DNA from: Colwellia sp. C1TZA3
GTDB taxonomy: Bacteria; Pseudomonadota; Gammaproteobacteria; Enterobacterales; Alteromonadaceae
Direction: 5' to 3'
Assembly (NCBI RefSeq): GCF_007954265.1
Contig: NZ_VOLS01000007.1
Location: 31,880-95,879, forward strand
DNA length: 64,000 bases
How positions within the stretch are numbered: position 1 is the stretch's first letter; each line of letters begins with the position of its first letter. The position numbers were made by a program, and so were the translations under genes. Under the pieces are notes generated by a model. It saw only the letters and a program-made list of their open reading frames with translations, made no database searches and was not told where the DNA came from. Of this stretch, positions 56,146-64,000 are shown piece after piece.

Positions 56146-56574
56146 ATGTATAATCGAGTGAGGCGCCGCAAGGTTGCTGAGATAAATGTAGTGCCCTATA
56201 TTGACGTAATGTTAGTGCTGCTGATTATTTTTATGGTAACGGCACCGTTGATAACACAAGGCGTTAAAGTTGATTTACCGCAAGCTGATGCTAAGCCGCT
56301 CAGTAAAGATATGAAGCCTCCTTTAGTCGCTTCAGTTGATGCCAATGGCAATTATTATTTGGCAGTTGGTACCAGTAAAAACGAACCCATGTCGGCAGAA
56401 GAAGTTGCCACTTTAGTCGCTGCACATTTAAAGTTGGCGCCTGATACGCCTGTGGTGGTTAATGGTGATGGTGCGGTTTCTTATAATGCGGTTATTCAAT
56501 TAATGGTGATGCTACAAAAAATAGCAGGTGTACCCTCGGTTGGCTTAATGACTGATACCCCGGAGCGTAAGTAG
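56146..56574 (+). CDS. tolR: Tol-Pal system protein TolR
   Basis: A 142-residue ExbD-family protein. One membrane helix carries the essential proton-path Asp in NVVPYIDVMLVLLIIFMVTAPL. The periplasmic domain follows. Its stop TAG shares a base with the GTG start of tolA. Confidence 0.97.
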   Translation: MYNRVRRRKVAEINVVPYIDVMLVLLIIFMVTAPLITQGVKVDLPQADAKPLSKDMKPPLVASVDANGNYYLAVGTSKNEPMSAEEVATLVAAHLKLAPDTPVVVNGDGAVSYNAVIQLMVMLQKIAGVPSVGLMTDTPERK

Positions 56575-57476
56575 TGTCATCGAAGTATTCAACTCCCTTA
56601 GCGTTAAGTTTTGCTATACATACAGTACTGGCTGTCGTTTTGTTGTCGGGTGATTTCTCATCGCCACCAAAACCTACGGTAACGTCAGTGCAAATGGAGC
56701 CCATTCAAGCGGTTGTTGTCGAAAGAAGTAAAGTAGAGGCGCAAATTAATAAGATTAAGAAGCAAAAAGCCGATGACGCTAAAAAGCTTAAAGATCTTGA
56801 AAATAGTATTGCAGCAGCAAAAACAAAACAAGTAAATGAAGAAAAGCGCATTAAGAGTCTTGAACGTCAGCGTAAGAAAAAAGAGCAAGAAAAAAAGGCC
56901 GCGGACAGCGCGGCTAAAAAATCTCAAGCTAAAGCAAACGCGGCAGACAAACAACGCCAACAAAAAGAGCTTGAAAGAGCGCAAGCTGATAAAGCGGCAG
57001 CAGACGCGCAAGCTAAGCGCATAAAAGAAGAGCAAGCGGCTAAAAAAGCAGAAGATTTGCGTAAAAAGAAAGCGGCCGACCGAAAACGTAAACAGCAAGA
57101 AGAGCGAGAACGTGCCGCTCAGCAAAAATTATTAGCGCAACAAATGGCTGAGGAAATGGCTAATCGTCAACAAGCTCGTCGCCAACAAATGATGACAGAG
57201 ATTGGTCGATTTACCGCACTCATAACGCAAACAATAAAGCGTAATTTGATTACTGACCGTAGCACTATGGAAGGTAAATCTTGTAAATTAACCATAAGTC
57301 TAGCACCATCAGGTTTTGTGACCAATGTGGTGACCGGCCAAGGTGACAGACGAGTTTGTGAAGCGGCAAAAACAGCGGTGTATAAAGCGGGTACTTTACC
57401 TGTTTCTAAAGACCCTGAAATATTTCGAGAAATGAGGACCATCAGTCTAACGGTAGCGCCCGACAAATTTAATTAA
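56574..57476 (+). CDS. tolA: Tol-Pal system protein TolA
   Basis: A 300-residue protein with an N-terminal membrane anchor (about 8-25), a long Lys/Ala/Glu/Gln-rich helical domain (about 50-205) that spans the periplasm, and a C-terminal domain (about 210-300) that binds Pal/TolB. The C-terminal domain has the conserved [13 protein letters not shown] and CEAAKTAV with its Cys pair. GTG start. Confidence 0.95.
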   Translation: MSSKYSTPLALSFAIHTVLAVVLLSGDFSSPPKPTVTSVQMEPIQAVVVERSKVEAQINKIKKQKADDAKKLKDLENSIAAAKTKQVNEEKRIKSLERQRKKKEQEKKAADSAAKKSQAKANAADKQRQQKELERAQADKAAADAQAKRIKEEQAAKKAEDLRKKKAADRKRKQQEERERAAQQKLLAQQMAEEMANRQQARRQQMMTEIGRFTALITQTIKRNLITDRSTMEGKSCKLTISLAPSGFVTNVVTGQGDRRVCEAAKTAVYKAGTLPVSKDPEIFREMRTISLTVAPDKFN

Positions 57477-57516
57477 GTTTTGTATATATGTATATATTAG
57501 GAAGATAATCGACTCT

Positions 57517-58863
57517 ATGAAAAATGTAACTTTATTTTTACTATTCTTTGCTGCTGTGTTTTCACAGCAGGCAATGGCAACCTTAGAAATTGTTATCACC
57601 GAAGGTGTTGACAGTGCACGCCCTATCGCTGTGGTGCCTTTCAAATGGACAGGAACGGGTATTATGCCAGAGCGTTTATCTACAGTGATTAGTGATGATT
57701 TACTACGCAGTGGTAAATTTAGTCCAATTAAAGCATCACGCTATCCTCAGACACCGAACAATGATAGCGAAATTGATTACAGCGCTTGGGCAAGTGAGGG
57801 CGTCGAAGCCGTTGTTATTGGTGAAGTTAGTGAAACCTCGATAGGTCGTTATCAAATTACCTATCAGCTAGTTGATGTTATTCGTGGCCAAGTCACTGGT
57901 GGTGAAACGCAAATGTTAAGCAATGGCGAATTAGTACGTACTTCAGATCATATTCTAGATGAAAGTACTGTTGAGATTGGCGCTGAGCAATTTCGTCGCT
58001 ATGCTCATCGTATTAGTGATGCTGTTTATGAAAAACTCACCGGTACGCGTGGTGCATTTTTAACAAAAATTGCTTATGTCATTGTGCGCGACCAAGGAGA
58101 ATATCCTTATCAATTGGTTATTGCCGATTACGATGGCTTTAACGAGCATGTTCTATTAAGTTCAAGGGAGCCATTAATGTCTCCATCATGGCATCCTAGC
58201 GGTAACCAGTTAGCTTATGTAACTTTTGAAAACCGACAAGCACAAATTCATATTATTGATATTTATTCTGGTCAACGTAACTTAATAAGCTCGTTTGAGG
58301 GTATAAACAGTGCACCTACTTGGTCACCTGATGGAAAAAAACTGGCAATGGTATTGTCTAAAGATGGTAATCCTGAGCTTTACGTGATGAATGTTGCGAC
58401 GAAAAAGTTACGACGTATCACCCGTCATCGTGCCATCGATACTGAACCTAGTTGGGCACCTGATGGTAAGTCATTGGTATTTAGTTCAGAACGAGGTGGA
58501 AAAGCACAGTTATATCGCGTAAATTTAGTCGACGGTAAAATTAGAAGGCTAACTTTTGACGGCGAAATGAATTTAGGTGGTTCATTAACACCTGATGGTC
58601 GTCAATTAGTGATGGTAAACCGTACAAACGGTAAGTATCATCTGGCCAAGCAAGAATTTGATTCGGGGCTTTTTCAAGTACTAACAACAACACGTTTGGA
58701 TGAGTCTCCAAGCATATCACCTAACGGTGGTATGATTATCTATAGTACTTTACACAATAACCGTCAGGTACTAAGTCTAGTTTCCGTAGATGGAAGATTT
58801 AAGGCAAGATTGCCAGCACTTAATGGCGAAGTGAAGTCACCTTCATGGTCACCATTTTTATAA
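57517..58863 (+). CDS. tolB: Tol-Pal system protein TolB
   Basis: A 448-residue periplasmic protein. The signal peptide ends at QQAMA; the N-terminal D1 domain (about 22-160) starts [21 protein letters not shown] six-bladed beta-propeller follows, each blade marked by an SW-P-G-L (W/A)SPDGK-type motif ([39 protein letters not shown]). It shuttles between Pal and TolA. Confidence 0.97.
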   Translation: MKNVTLFLLFFAAVFSQQAMATLEIVITEGVDSARPIAVVPFKWTGTGIMPERLSTVISDDLLRSGKFSPIKASRYPQTPNNDSEIDYSAWASEGVEAVVIGEVSETSIGRYQITYQLVDVIRGQVTGGETQMLSNGELVRTSDHILDESTVEIGAEQFRRYAHRISDAVYEKLTGTRGAFLTKIAYVIVRDQGEYPYQLVIADYDGFNEHVLLSSREPLMSPSWHPSGNQLAYVTFENRQAQIHIIDIYSGQRNLISSFEGINSAPTWSPDGKKLAMVLSKDGNPELYVMNVATKKLRRITRHRAIDTEPSWAPDGKSLVFSSERGGKAQLYRVNLVDGKIRRLTFDGEMNLGGSLTPDGRQLVMVNRTNGKYHLAKQEFDSGLFQVLTTTRLDESPSISPNGGMIIYSTLHNNRQVLSLVSVDGRFKARLPALNGEVKSPSWSPFL

Positions 58864-58906
58864 TAATTATTAGTAATTTAATTTGTAAATAATAAGGACA
58901 CATAAA

Positions 58907-59461
58907 ATGCGCTTTAATAAAACAGTAAAAGCCTTAGCGGTTGTTTTACCTATCATGGCTTTATCAGCTTGTAGTTCATCTGACTCAGCTAGCGAAGACG
59001 CTAGTGCGATGCAAAAAAATGAAGCCGTTATGGCTGAACAAAAAGCTCGTGAAGCAGCAGAGCTTGTCAAAGTTGAAGCTATGCAACGTGCCGATGCTAT
59101 TGAAGCTAAAAAACGCCAAGAAATTGAAAAGTTACGTTCAGAGCATATTATTTATTTTGATTTTGATAGATCAACAGTAAGTGGTGACTTTGCCGCTATT
59201 CTTGAGGCACACTCTAAGTTCCTTAACGAAAACTCAACTGTAAACGTGTTAATTGAAGGCCATGCTGATGAACGTGGCACACCTGAATATAATATTGCAC
59301 TAGGCGAGCGTCGTGCAAAAGCTATTGAAACGTTTTTAGAAAATATGGGTGTTTCAGCTGCACAATTGAGCACAGTAAGTTACGGCGAAGAAAAACCTAT
59401 GATTAAAGATCGTAGCGAAGGCGCGTTTGCTAAAAACCGTCGTGCAGTATTAGTCTACTAA
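58907..59461 (+). CDS. pal: Peptidoglycan-associated lipoprotein Pal
   Basis: A 184-residue outer-membrane lipoprotein with lipobox LSAC (Cys22) and an acidic/Ala linker. The OmpA-like peptidoglycan-binding domain (about 80-184) has IIYFDFDRS, EGHADERGTPEYNIALGERRA and the closing NRRAVLVY. It ties the outer membrane to peptidoglycan and is a TolB ligand. Confidence 0.97.
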   Translation: MRFNKTVKALAVVLPIMALSACSSSDSASEDASAMQKNEAVMAEQKAREAAELVKVEAMQRADAIEAKKRQEIEKLRSEHIIYFDFDRSTVSGDFAAILEAHSKFLNENSTVNVLIEGHADERGTPEYNIALGERRAKAIETFLENMGVSAAQLSTVSYGEEKPMIKDRSEGAFAKNRRAVLVY

Positions 59462-59473
59462 TCAGGTAATGAA

Positions 59474-60262
59474 ATGAAACCCAATAGTATGCTATTCGGG
59501 ATGACGTTTGCTGTTGCTGCCAATTTGGCAGTAGCAGCTGAAATGGCCCCTGTTATTGAAGTATCCGCTGGTACGCCTACCAAAGCTGCCAAATTAAGCT
59601 TGAGTGAACAGCTGGTTAGTCTTGAGCGCAAGCTTGATGCCCGTAATCGAGCCCAAGTTAACGTTCAACGACAACTTGATGAGCTGCAAAACGAAGTTAA
59701 CGAGCTTCGTGGTATCACTGAGTTACACACTTATCAATTAAGCCAAGTACTTGACCGTCAACGTGAGTTGTATCAAGAACTTGATCGCAGAGTATCAGAA
59801 GCATTAAAACCAGAAAATCAAACGTCGGCGGTGACCATTGCACCTACAGGTAATGCAGTTAAGGTAAATTATAGTGACAACTTAACTGAAAATGAAGCTT
59901 ACGACCGTGCGGTTAATATGGTACTAAAAGATAAGCGTTACGAACAAGCTATCCCTGAGTTTGAAGCGTTCAATCAAAGATACCCCAACTCGACTTATGC
60001 CGCGAACGCCCATTATTGGTTAGGACAGTTATTGTTTAATAAAGGTGAGTTAACTAAAGCACGTCAAGAATTTGATGTAGTGGTGAGTAATTACCCTGAT
60101 TCTAATAAGCGTAGCGATGCAATGTTAAAGTTAGCTATGGTTGAGCAAAAAGAAAATAACCAAACTAAAGCAATTATAGTATACAAAAAGCTGATAGCTG
60201 AATACCCTAATTCAAGTGCTGCTAAACTAGCGCAACCACGATTAAATAGTATCAAGCCATAG
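59474..60262 (+). CDS. cpoB: Cell division coordinator CpoB (YbgF)
   Basis: A 262-residue periplasmic protein. The signal peptide ends near AVAAE. The N-terminal trimerising coiled coil (about 40-110) is followed by TPR repeats (about 135-260) with the family motif NEAYDRAVNMVLKDKRYEQAIPEF. It links PBP1B activity with Tol-driven constriction. It ends the ybgC-tol-pal operon, 12 bases after pal. Confidence 0.95.
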   Translation: MKPNSMLFGMTFAVAANLAVAAEMAPVIEVSAGTPTKAAKLSLSEQLVSLERKLDARNRAQVNVQRQLDELQNEVNELRGITELHTYQLSQVLDRQRELYQELDRRVSEALKPENQTSAVTIAPTGNAVKVNYSDNLTENEAYDRAVNMVLKDKRYEQAIPEFEAFNQRYPNSTYAANAHYWLGQLLFNKGELTKARQEFDVVVSNYPDSNKRSDAMLKLAMVEQKENNQTKAIIVYKKLIAEYPNSSAAKLAQPRLNSIKP

Positions 60263-60340
60263 TTTTTGTTTATAAGTTGTGCGCTTTGGTGGCTTTTTGT
60301 TCGAACAAACAATAAAGTGTAAAAAAGTAGACGATTGTTG

Positions 60341-60376
60341 TTGCACTTAAAAATATTATGAGTATTATATGCCCCG
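60341..60376 (+). promoter_or_regulatory. Promoter of the tRNA-Lys cluster
   Basis: -35 TTGCAC (60341-60346), 16-base spacer, -10 TATTAT (60363-60368), then a GC-rich discriminator GCCCCG. This matches stringently controlled stable-RNA promoters. Confidence 0.6.
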
Positions 60377-60397
60377 CATTGGACGAGTAGTCCAGCG

Positions 60398-60520
60398 GAA
60401 ACAAATGCCGGTCGTTAGCTCAGCTGGTAGAGCAGTTGGCTTTTAACCAATTTGTCGAAGGTTCAAATCCTTCACGACCGACCACTTTTTTACCAATGAA
60501 AAGTGCTTGGCATTTGTTTC
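60398..60520. repeat. 12-bp perfect inverted repeat enclosing the first tRNA-Lys
   Basis: GAAACAAATGCC (60398-60409) and GGCATTTGTTTC (60509-60520) are exact reverse complements and flank the first tRNA gene. In the transcript they could form a stem that presents the tRNA for processing. Confidence 0.7.
60409..60484 (+). tRNA. tRNA-Lys (anticodon TTT), copy 1
   Basis: A 76-base tRNA with acceptor stem CGGTCGT/ACGACCG, anticodon loop CTTTTAA (TTT), T arm GAAGG-TTCAAAT-CCTTC and encoded CCA. It differs from copies 2 and 3 by one D-loop base (AGCTGG instead of AGTTGG). Confidence 0.97.
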
Positions 60521-60531
60521 GAAGTATATAT

Positions 60532-60607
60532 CGGTCGTTAGCTCAGTTGGTAGAGCAGTTGGCTTTTAACCAATTTGTCGAAGGTTCAAATCCTTCACGA
60601 CCGACCA
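60532..60607 (+). tRNA. tRNA-Lys (anticodon TTT), copy 2
   Basis: A 76-base gene identical to copy 3, with encoded CCA. It is 47 bases after copy 1 in the same presumed transcript. Confidence 0.97.
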
Positions 60608-60701
60608 CTTTTCTTCTACTGTTAAGCATTAATAGTTTAGAATTTAGTGGCACTGAAATTAGCACTATGCGATTTCGTTTTAAAAATTAAAAGTAGTTTA
60701 T

Positions 60702-60777
60702 CGGTCGTTAGCTCAGTTGGTAGAGCAGTTGGCTTTTAACCAATTTGTCGAAGGTTCAAATCCTTCACGACCGACCA
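60702..60777 (+). tRNA. tRNA-Lys (anticodon TTT), copy 3
   Basis: Identical to copy 2, including TTT anticodon and encoded CCA. A tRNA-Lys cluster between cpoB and nadA is also found in E. coli. Confidence 0.97.
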
Positions 60778-60823
60778 CTTTTAATTATTATGCTTCGTAG
60801 GTTATTACCTTAGCATCTTCAAT

Positions 60824-60847
60824 ACCTCAATACCTCAATACCTCAAT
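60824..60847. repeat. Three tandem copies of the octamer ACCTCAAT
   Basis: Three perfect 8-bp units lie between the tRNA-Lys cluster and nadA. Confidence 0.88.
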
Positions 60848-60999
60848 AAACCATTTCATTCGTTATAAACACTTAATCAATTTATTTTATCAATTTACAC
60901 CTTATATTTCTTATCCACCTTCGTACATATTCGTAGTACACTTTTATTCTTCTATACCTTATAATTCTTATGATTTTAAGGCACTCATTGAGAAGACAT

Positions 61000-62046
61000 A
61001 TGACCCAAGCAAATTTAGCCGTTGATTTTGACTTTCAATTCCCCAAAAAGGCTACGCCATTAAGTGCTGTAGAGCGTGAAGAGTACAAAGCACGTATCAA
61101 ATTATTATTGAAAGAAAAAAATGCTGTGCTGGTTGCGCATTACTATACTGATCCCGAGATTCAAGCATTAGCAGAAGAAACCGGTGGGTGTGTTGCTGAC
61201 TCATTAGAAATGGCAAGATTTGGCAATAATCATCCAGCAGAGACTCTGATTGTAGCGGGTGTGCGTTTTATGGGTGAAACATCCAAAGTACTGACACCAG
61301 AGAAAACTGTGGTAATGCCAACATTGGAAGCGACATGTTCGCTAGATTTAGGCTGCCCAATTGAAGAGTTTAGTGCTTTTTGTGATCAACATCCTGACAG
61401 AACAGTCGTGGTCTATGCTAATACTTCTACCGCGGTTAAAGCTCGTGCAGACTGGATAGTAACTTCATCATGCGCTTTAGATATTGTTGAGCATCTAGAT
61501 GATTTAGGTGAGAAGATTATTTGGGGTCCAGATCGTCACTTAGGTGCATATATTGAAAAGCAAACAGGCGCTGACATGATCATGTGGCAAGGTGCTTGTA
61601 TTGTCCATGATGAGTTTAAAACCAAAGCGTTAATTGATATGAAGGCGCTTCATCCAGATGCTGCGGTGCTTGTTCATCCTGAATCACCAGCAGAAATCAT
61701 TGATCTTGCTGATTCCGTAGGATCAACCAGCCAACTAATTAAAGCAGCTCAAGCGCTGCCAAATAAAAAATTCATCGTTGCAACCGATCGCGGTATTTTT
61801 TATAAAATGCAGCAGTTATGTCCTGATAAAGAATTCTTTGAAGCACCGACAGCTGGCGAAGGTGCGACATGTCGTAGTTGTGCACATTGTCCGTGGATGG
61901 CGATGAATGGCTTAAAAGAAATTGAACAAGCACTCTTAAACCCAGAAGGAAGAGAAGTCTTCGTTGATATGAAGCTTCGTACAGGAGCACTTCAATCATT
62001 GGATCGCATGTTAAATTTTAATACAGAAATGAATAAAAATAAGTGA
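61000..62046 (+). CDS. nadA: Quinolinate synthase A
   Basis: A 348-residue 4Fe-4S enzyme that condenses iminoaspartate with dihydroxyacetone phosphate to quinolinate in NAD synthesis. Substrate loop [11 protein letters not shown] and the cluster cysteines in [15 protein letters not shown] and CRSCAHCPW are present. The ATG at 61000, behind GAGAAG, gives the normal N-terminus; an in-frame ATG at 60970 would add ten odd residues. Confidence 0.96.
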   Translation: MTQANLAVDFDFQFPKKATPLSAVEREEYKARIKLLLKEKNAVLVAHYYTDPEIQALAEETGGCVADSLEMARFGNNHPAETLIVAGVRFMGETSKVLTPEKTVVMPTLEATCSLDLGCPIEEFSAFCDQHPDRTVVVYANTSTAVKARADWIVTSSCALDIVEHLDDLGEKIIWGPDRHLGAYIEKQTGADMIMWQGACIVHDEFKTKALIDMKALHPDAAVLVHPESPAEIIDLADSVGSTSQLIKAAQALPNKKFIVATDRGIFYKMQQLCPDKEFFEAPTAGEGATCRSCAHCPWMAMNGLKEIEQALLNPEGREVFVDMKLRTGALQSLDRMLNFNTEMNKNK

Positions 62047-62102
62047 TTCTATTCTACGTTGCCTGTTAAATGAGCAACTGCTTGAACTTTGTTTAAATTA
62101 GG

Positions 62103-62131
62103 TTGCGTTATGAAGATTATTTTTCTAACAT
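62103..62131 (+). promoter_or_regulatory. Promoter of tRNA-Ser
   Basis: -35 TTGCGT (62103-62108), 17-base spacer, -10 TAACAT (62126-62131), then AGCGC. It lies 44 bases before the tRNA. Confidence 0.45.
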
Positions 62132-62174
62132 AGCGCAGCTCGTTACATGGAGCTCAATAGATAGTGATTAATAC

Positions 62175-62262
62175 GGTGAGGTGTCCGAGTGGCCGAAGGA
62201 GCACGCCTGGAAAGTGTGTAAGGCGCAAGCCTTCGAGGGTTCGAATCCCTCCCTCACCGCCA
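62175..62262 (+). tRNA. tRNA-Ser (anticodon GGA)
   Basis: An 88-base class II tRNA with acceptor GGTGAGG/CCTCACC, anticodon loop CTGGAAA (GGA), a long variable arm (GTGTAAGGCGCAAGCCTT region), T arm GAGGG-TTCGAAT-CCCTC, and encoded CCA. Confidence 0.97.
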
Positions 62263-62301
62263 TCTATTGACTTTCTGTCATGAATAACGATATTAAAAAT
62301 G

Positions 62302-62329
62302 AAAGCCGCTAGTTATCTAGTGGCTTTTT
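62302..62329 (+). terminator. Terminator after tRNA-Ser
   Basis: AAAGCCGCTAG pairs with CTAGTGGCTTT (one G-T pair) around TTAT, followed by T residues. Confidence 0.88.
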
Positions 62330-62452
62330 CTGTTTCTGGACCATTAAAGCTATCCAGCCAAGCACGGCTTGATAGTTTTATTCATAAGTAGTGATGCGAA
62401 GACATTAAACCTAAGCGCCATTCAATAACTAACTTTAGTACTATACCCGTTC

Positions 62453-62902
62453 CACTTCAAGATGCAGTTTCAGAGCTAAGCTAGGAAATCAGCTCAAGGC
62501 GCGATACGAAGATAATGGTTATTCTCGGTAACTGCTCCTGCGTTACCCTAATGTCCTACATCGACGTGCATGGAAGTACTAATGCCGTGGAGCCATGGAT
62601 GGCTAAGAACGGCCATGTAGGAACCTTATCAAGTAGTGCACAGGTTTTTTGTTCCAGACAAAACCTAAGTACATACATCCATGTATGCAACGCTGGACTG
62701 GTTTTCTAGCTTAGCTCCCTACGGGCAAGCCGATAAAGGGTCATCTCCTGCGTTATGGATTTCGACAATATTCCTACATGGATGTGGGTTATTAGAGCAA
62801 CGCAGGAGCAGTTGCCGAGAATAACTATTCTCTTCAATCCATGCCTGGTACCTAACCCTTTCTCGACTTGCACAAACCTGCACCTTGAAGTGGAGCGGGT
62901 AT
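62453..62902. repeat. 450-bp element E with terminal and internal inverted repeats
   Basis: Ends ATACCCGTTCCACTTCAAG and CTTGAAGTGGAGCGGGTAT are near-perfect 22-bp terminal inverted repeats. Inside, GTTATTCTCGGTAACTGCTC (from about 62518) and GAGCAGTTGCCGAGAATAAC (to about 62825) form a second long inverted pair. No transposase; the ORFs crossing it look like chance. Probably a MITE-like non-autonomous element. Confidence 0.75.
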
Positions 62903-62985
62903 ATATGCTTGTTTTTTTATAACAATGCCTATTACAAATGAACACAGTGTTGAACGGCCAACAGAATATTATTAGACAGCGTCTT

Positions 62986-63144
62986 ATACCAGTTCCATTA
63001 AGTTTGTGATCTTGTTGTGCGCAGGAAAAATAACTCAAGGTAAGGCGCTCGATTGAGCAATAGCTGGCTATTAGGAGTGAGAGCAACACAGCCTTGAGCT
63101 ATTTTAACTAGTACAAGTGAGCAATAACTTAATGGGATTGGTAT
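62986..63144 (-). repeat. Interspersed repeat family B, copy B5 (inverted)
   Basis: A 159-bp copy in the same orientation as B1, between element E and the rRNA promoters. Confidence 0.9.
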
Positions 63145-63332
63145 TACATGCTAAGTTAATCATTTAAGATAAAAGACCTTTGCAAGTTATTAGTACTTGC
63201 ATTAATTTAAGTCAGAGCCTACTACCTATTGCTTGTTAGCGTTTATAAATGCTTATATTGGCTTATATTTACTCACATTGCTTAATTAAGAGACAAACAA
63301 ACATTTAATCAACATTTAAGGACAATTAAGTG
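63145..63332. other. AT-rich upstream region of the rRNA operon
   Basis: No gene seen. The A/T tracts just upstream of the first promoter could serve as UP elements or Fis sites; I could not define them. Confidence 0.35.
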
Positions 63333-63360
63333 TTGACGTGAAGCGAGAAATCGCTAGAAT
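63333..63360 (+). promoter_or_regulatory. rRNA operon promoter 1
   Basis: -35 TTGACG, 16-base spacer, -10 TAGAAT, then GCGCTCC. The GC-rich discriminator is typical of rRNA P1 promoters under ppGpp control. Confidence 0.8.
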
Positions 63361-63501
63361 GCGCTCCAGTTCCAAGGGGTCACCCCAAAGAGCTGTTTTA
63401 ATAGGTTATCTCATACAGTTTAGGCTAATTTGATTAACTTAACGTGATAAAACGAATTGTTTGAAAGTTGAAAAAAACTTTAAAATAAAACGAAATAAGC
63501 G

Positions 63502-63529
63502 TTGACATTAAAACAGAGTTGCGTAGAAT
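63502..63529 (+). promoter_or_regulatory. rRNA operon promoter 2
   Basis: -35 TTGACA, 16-base spacer, -10 TAGAAT, then GCGCATC. It has the same layout as promoter 1, 169 bases downstream. Confidence 0.85.
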
Positions 63530-63618
63530 GCGCATCTCGCTTCAGGCAAGGCCTGCAGCAACGAAACAAAGCGAGTGAGATTTTGTTTCGGTTAGTTTCC
63601 TCCTCGGAGATAAACTAA

Positions 63619-63630
63619 CTTTCTTTAACA
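63619..63630 (+). promoter_or_regulatory. boxA-like antitermination site in the rRNA leader
   Basis: CTTTCTTTAACA resembles the boxA consensus TGCTCTTTAACA bound by NusB/S10 in rRNA leaders. Confidence 0.6.
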
Positions 63631-63902
63631 ATTAGTTATCATGCAATTTGTGTGGACACTCACATTAACGTTGATTTTACATAGTTATCCTCGGATAACA
63701 AAAAAACAGCTTAATATGATGTCACACAAAGAATAAGTATCATTTTTACCTTCGGGTTTAAATAATACGTTTTATGTAGTTTTTATCTTCTTACTCTTTT
63801 ATTAGGGAACGATAGATAGAAACACGACAGAATTCATTGAGCAGATGTCTTTTCTTAAGAAAACCTTCGGGTCGATTAAGGTGAGCATCACAAACGATTT
63901 TT

Positions 63903-64000
63903 AATTGAAGAGTTTGATCATGGCTCAGATTGAACGCTGGCGGCAGGCTTAACACATGCAAGTCGAGCGGTAACAGAGATAGCTTGCTATCTGCTGACGA
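63903..64000 (+). rRNA. rrs: 16S ribosomal RNA, 5' part (cut by window end)
   Basis: AATTGAAGAGTTTGATCATG and the following TGGCTCAGATTGAACGCTGG match the universal 5' start of 16S rRNA. Only the first ~98 bases are present. Confidence 0.98.

Noticed and set aside
56685..57125. Reverse-strand ORF rich in Phe/Leu that looks like a membrane protein
   Set aside because: It is the complement of the Lys/Ala/Glu-rich helix of TolA, a typical false hydrophobic ORF.
60436..60690. 84-codon ORF with a repeated AFNQFVEGSNPSRPTTF segment
   Set aside because: It runs through two tRNA-Lys genes; the repeat comes from the tRNA sequence.
60409..60777. tRNA cluster as an integration (att) site
   Set aside because: No integrase, no island and no direct repeat of a tRNA 3' end beyond the three complete genes.
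62515..63089. Two ORFs in the nadA-rRNA gap
   Set aside because: They lie within repeat elements E and B5 and mirror their inverted repeats; no family likeness.

Overview
The window looks like chromosomal DNA of a marine, AT-rich gammaproteobacterium of the Alteromonadales, most like Colwellia/Thalassotalea (Colwelliaceae). This rests on protein likeness and on gene order shared with enteric bacteria: fldA-ybfE-ybfF-seqA-pgm, cmoAB/aspS/ruvCAB, and ybgC-tolQRAB-pal-cpoB-tRNA-Lys-nadA. The genus is inferred. I saw no phage, IS transposase, integrase or CRISPR array.

Layout. 0-7 kb: a small membrane protein, then an ECF sigma factor/RskA-type anti-sigma pair followed by an exported DUF4331 protein, a lipoprotein, a TPR protein and a HupE/UreJ-like membrane protein. 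7-10.4 kb: fur, a DUF4442 protein and an HflX-type GTPase. 10.4-24.8 kb: an accessory signalling island that differs in base and codon use from its surroundings. In order it holds a GGDEF gene remnant, a palindromic promoter region, a 51-codon ORF, a 2151-residue hybrid histidine kinase with nine near-identical PAS repeats, CheR, a stand-alone CheB, a two-domain response regulator, KaiB, KaiC, and a REC-PAS-GGDEF-EAL protein. Most genes overlap by a few bases, so they are probably one transcript. 25-37 kb: a TSUP permease, a periplasmic binding protein, the fldA-seqA-pgm block, a truncated-haemoglobin/diguanylate cyclase pair and a Rho paralogue lacking the N-terminal RNA-binding region. 37-46 kb: astE, a branched-chain 2-oxoacid dehydrogenase operon, a eukaryotic-like protein kinase and a patatin-like lipase. 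46-60 kb: housekeeping genes dgt, cmoAB, aspS, ruvCAB and the Tol-Pal operon. 60-64 kb: three tRNA-Lys genes, nadA, tRNA-Ser and the start of an rRNA operon with two P1-type promoters.

Intergenic space is heavily colonised by short non-autonomous repeats of about 130-165 bp that begin ATACCA and end TGGTAT. At least three families are present (A, B and C), with mixed or decayed copies, head-to-head junctions and a separate 450-bp element E.

The most interesting system is the kai island. A KaiBC core keeps the KaiC phosphosite triplet (Thr421, Ser426, Thr427) but lies beside no recognisable kaiA. It is joined to a large PAS-array phosphorelay with its own CheR/CheB methylation enzymes, and to a c-di-GMP output protein. 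The response regulator directly upstream of kaiB carries a C-terminal helical domain that may belong to the KaiA/RsbU-N type, making it a candidate KaiA-like factor; this is a hypothesis to test.
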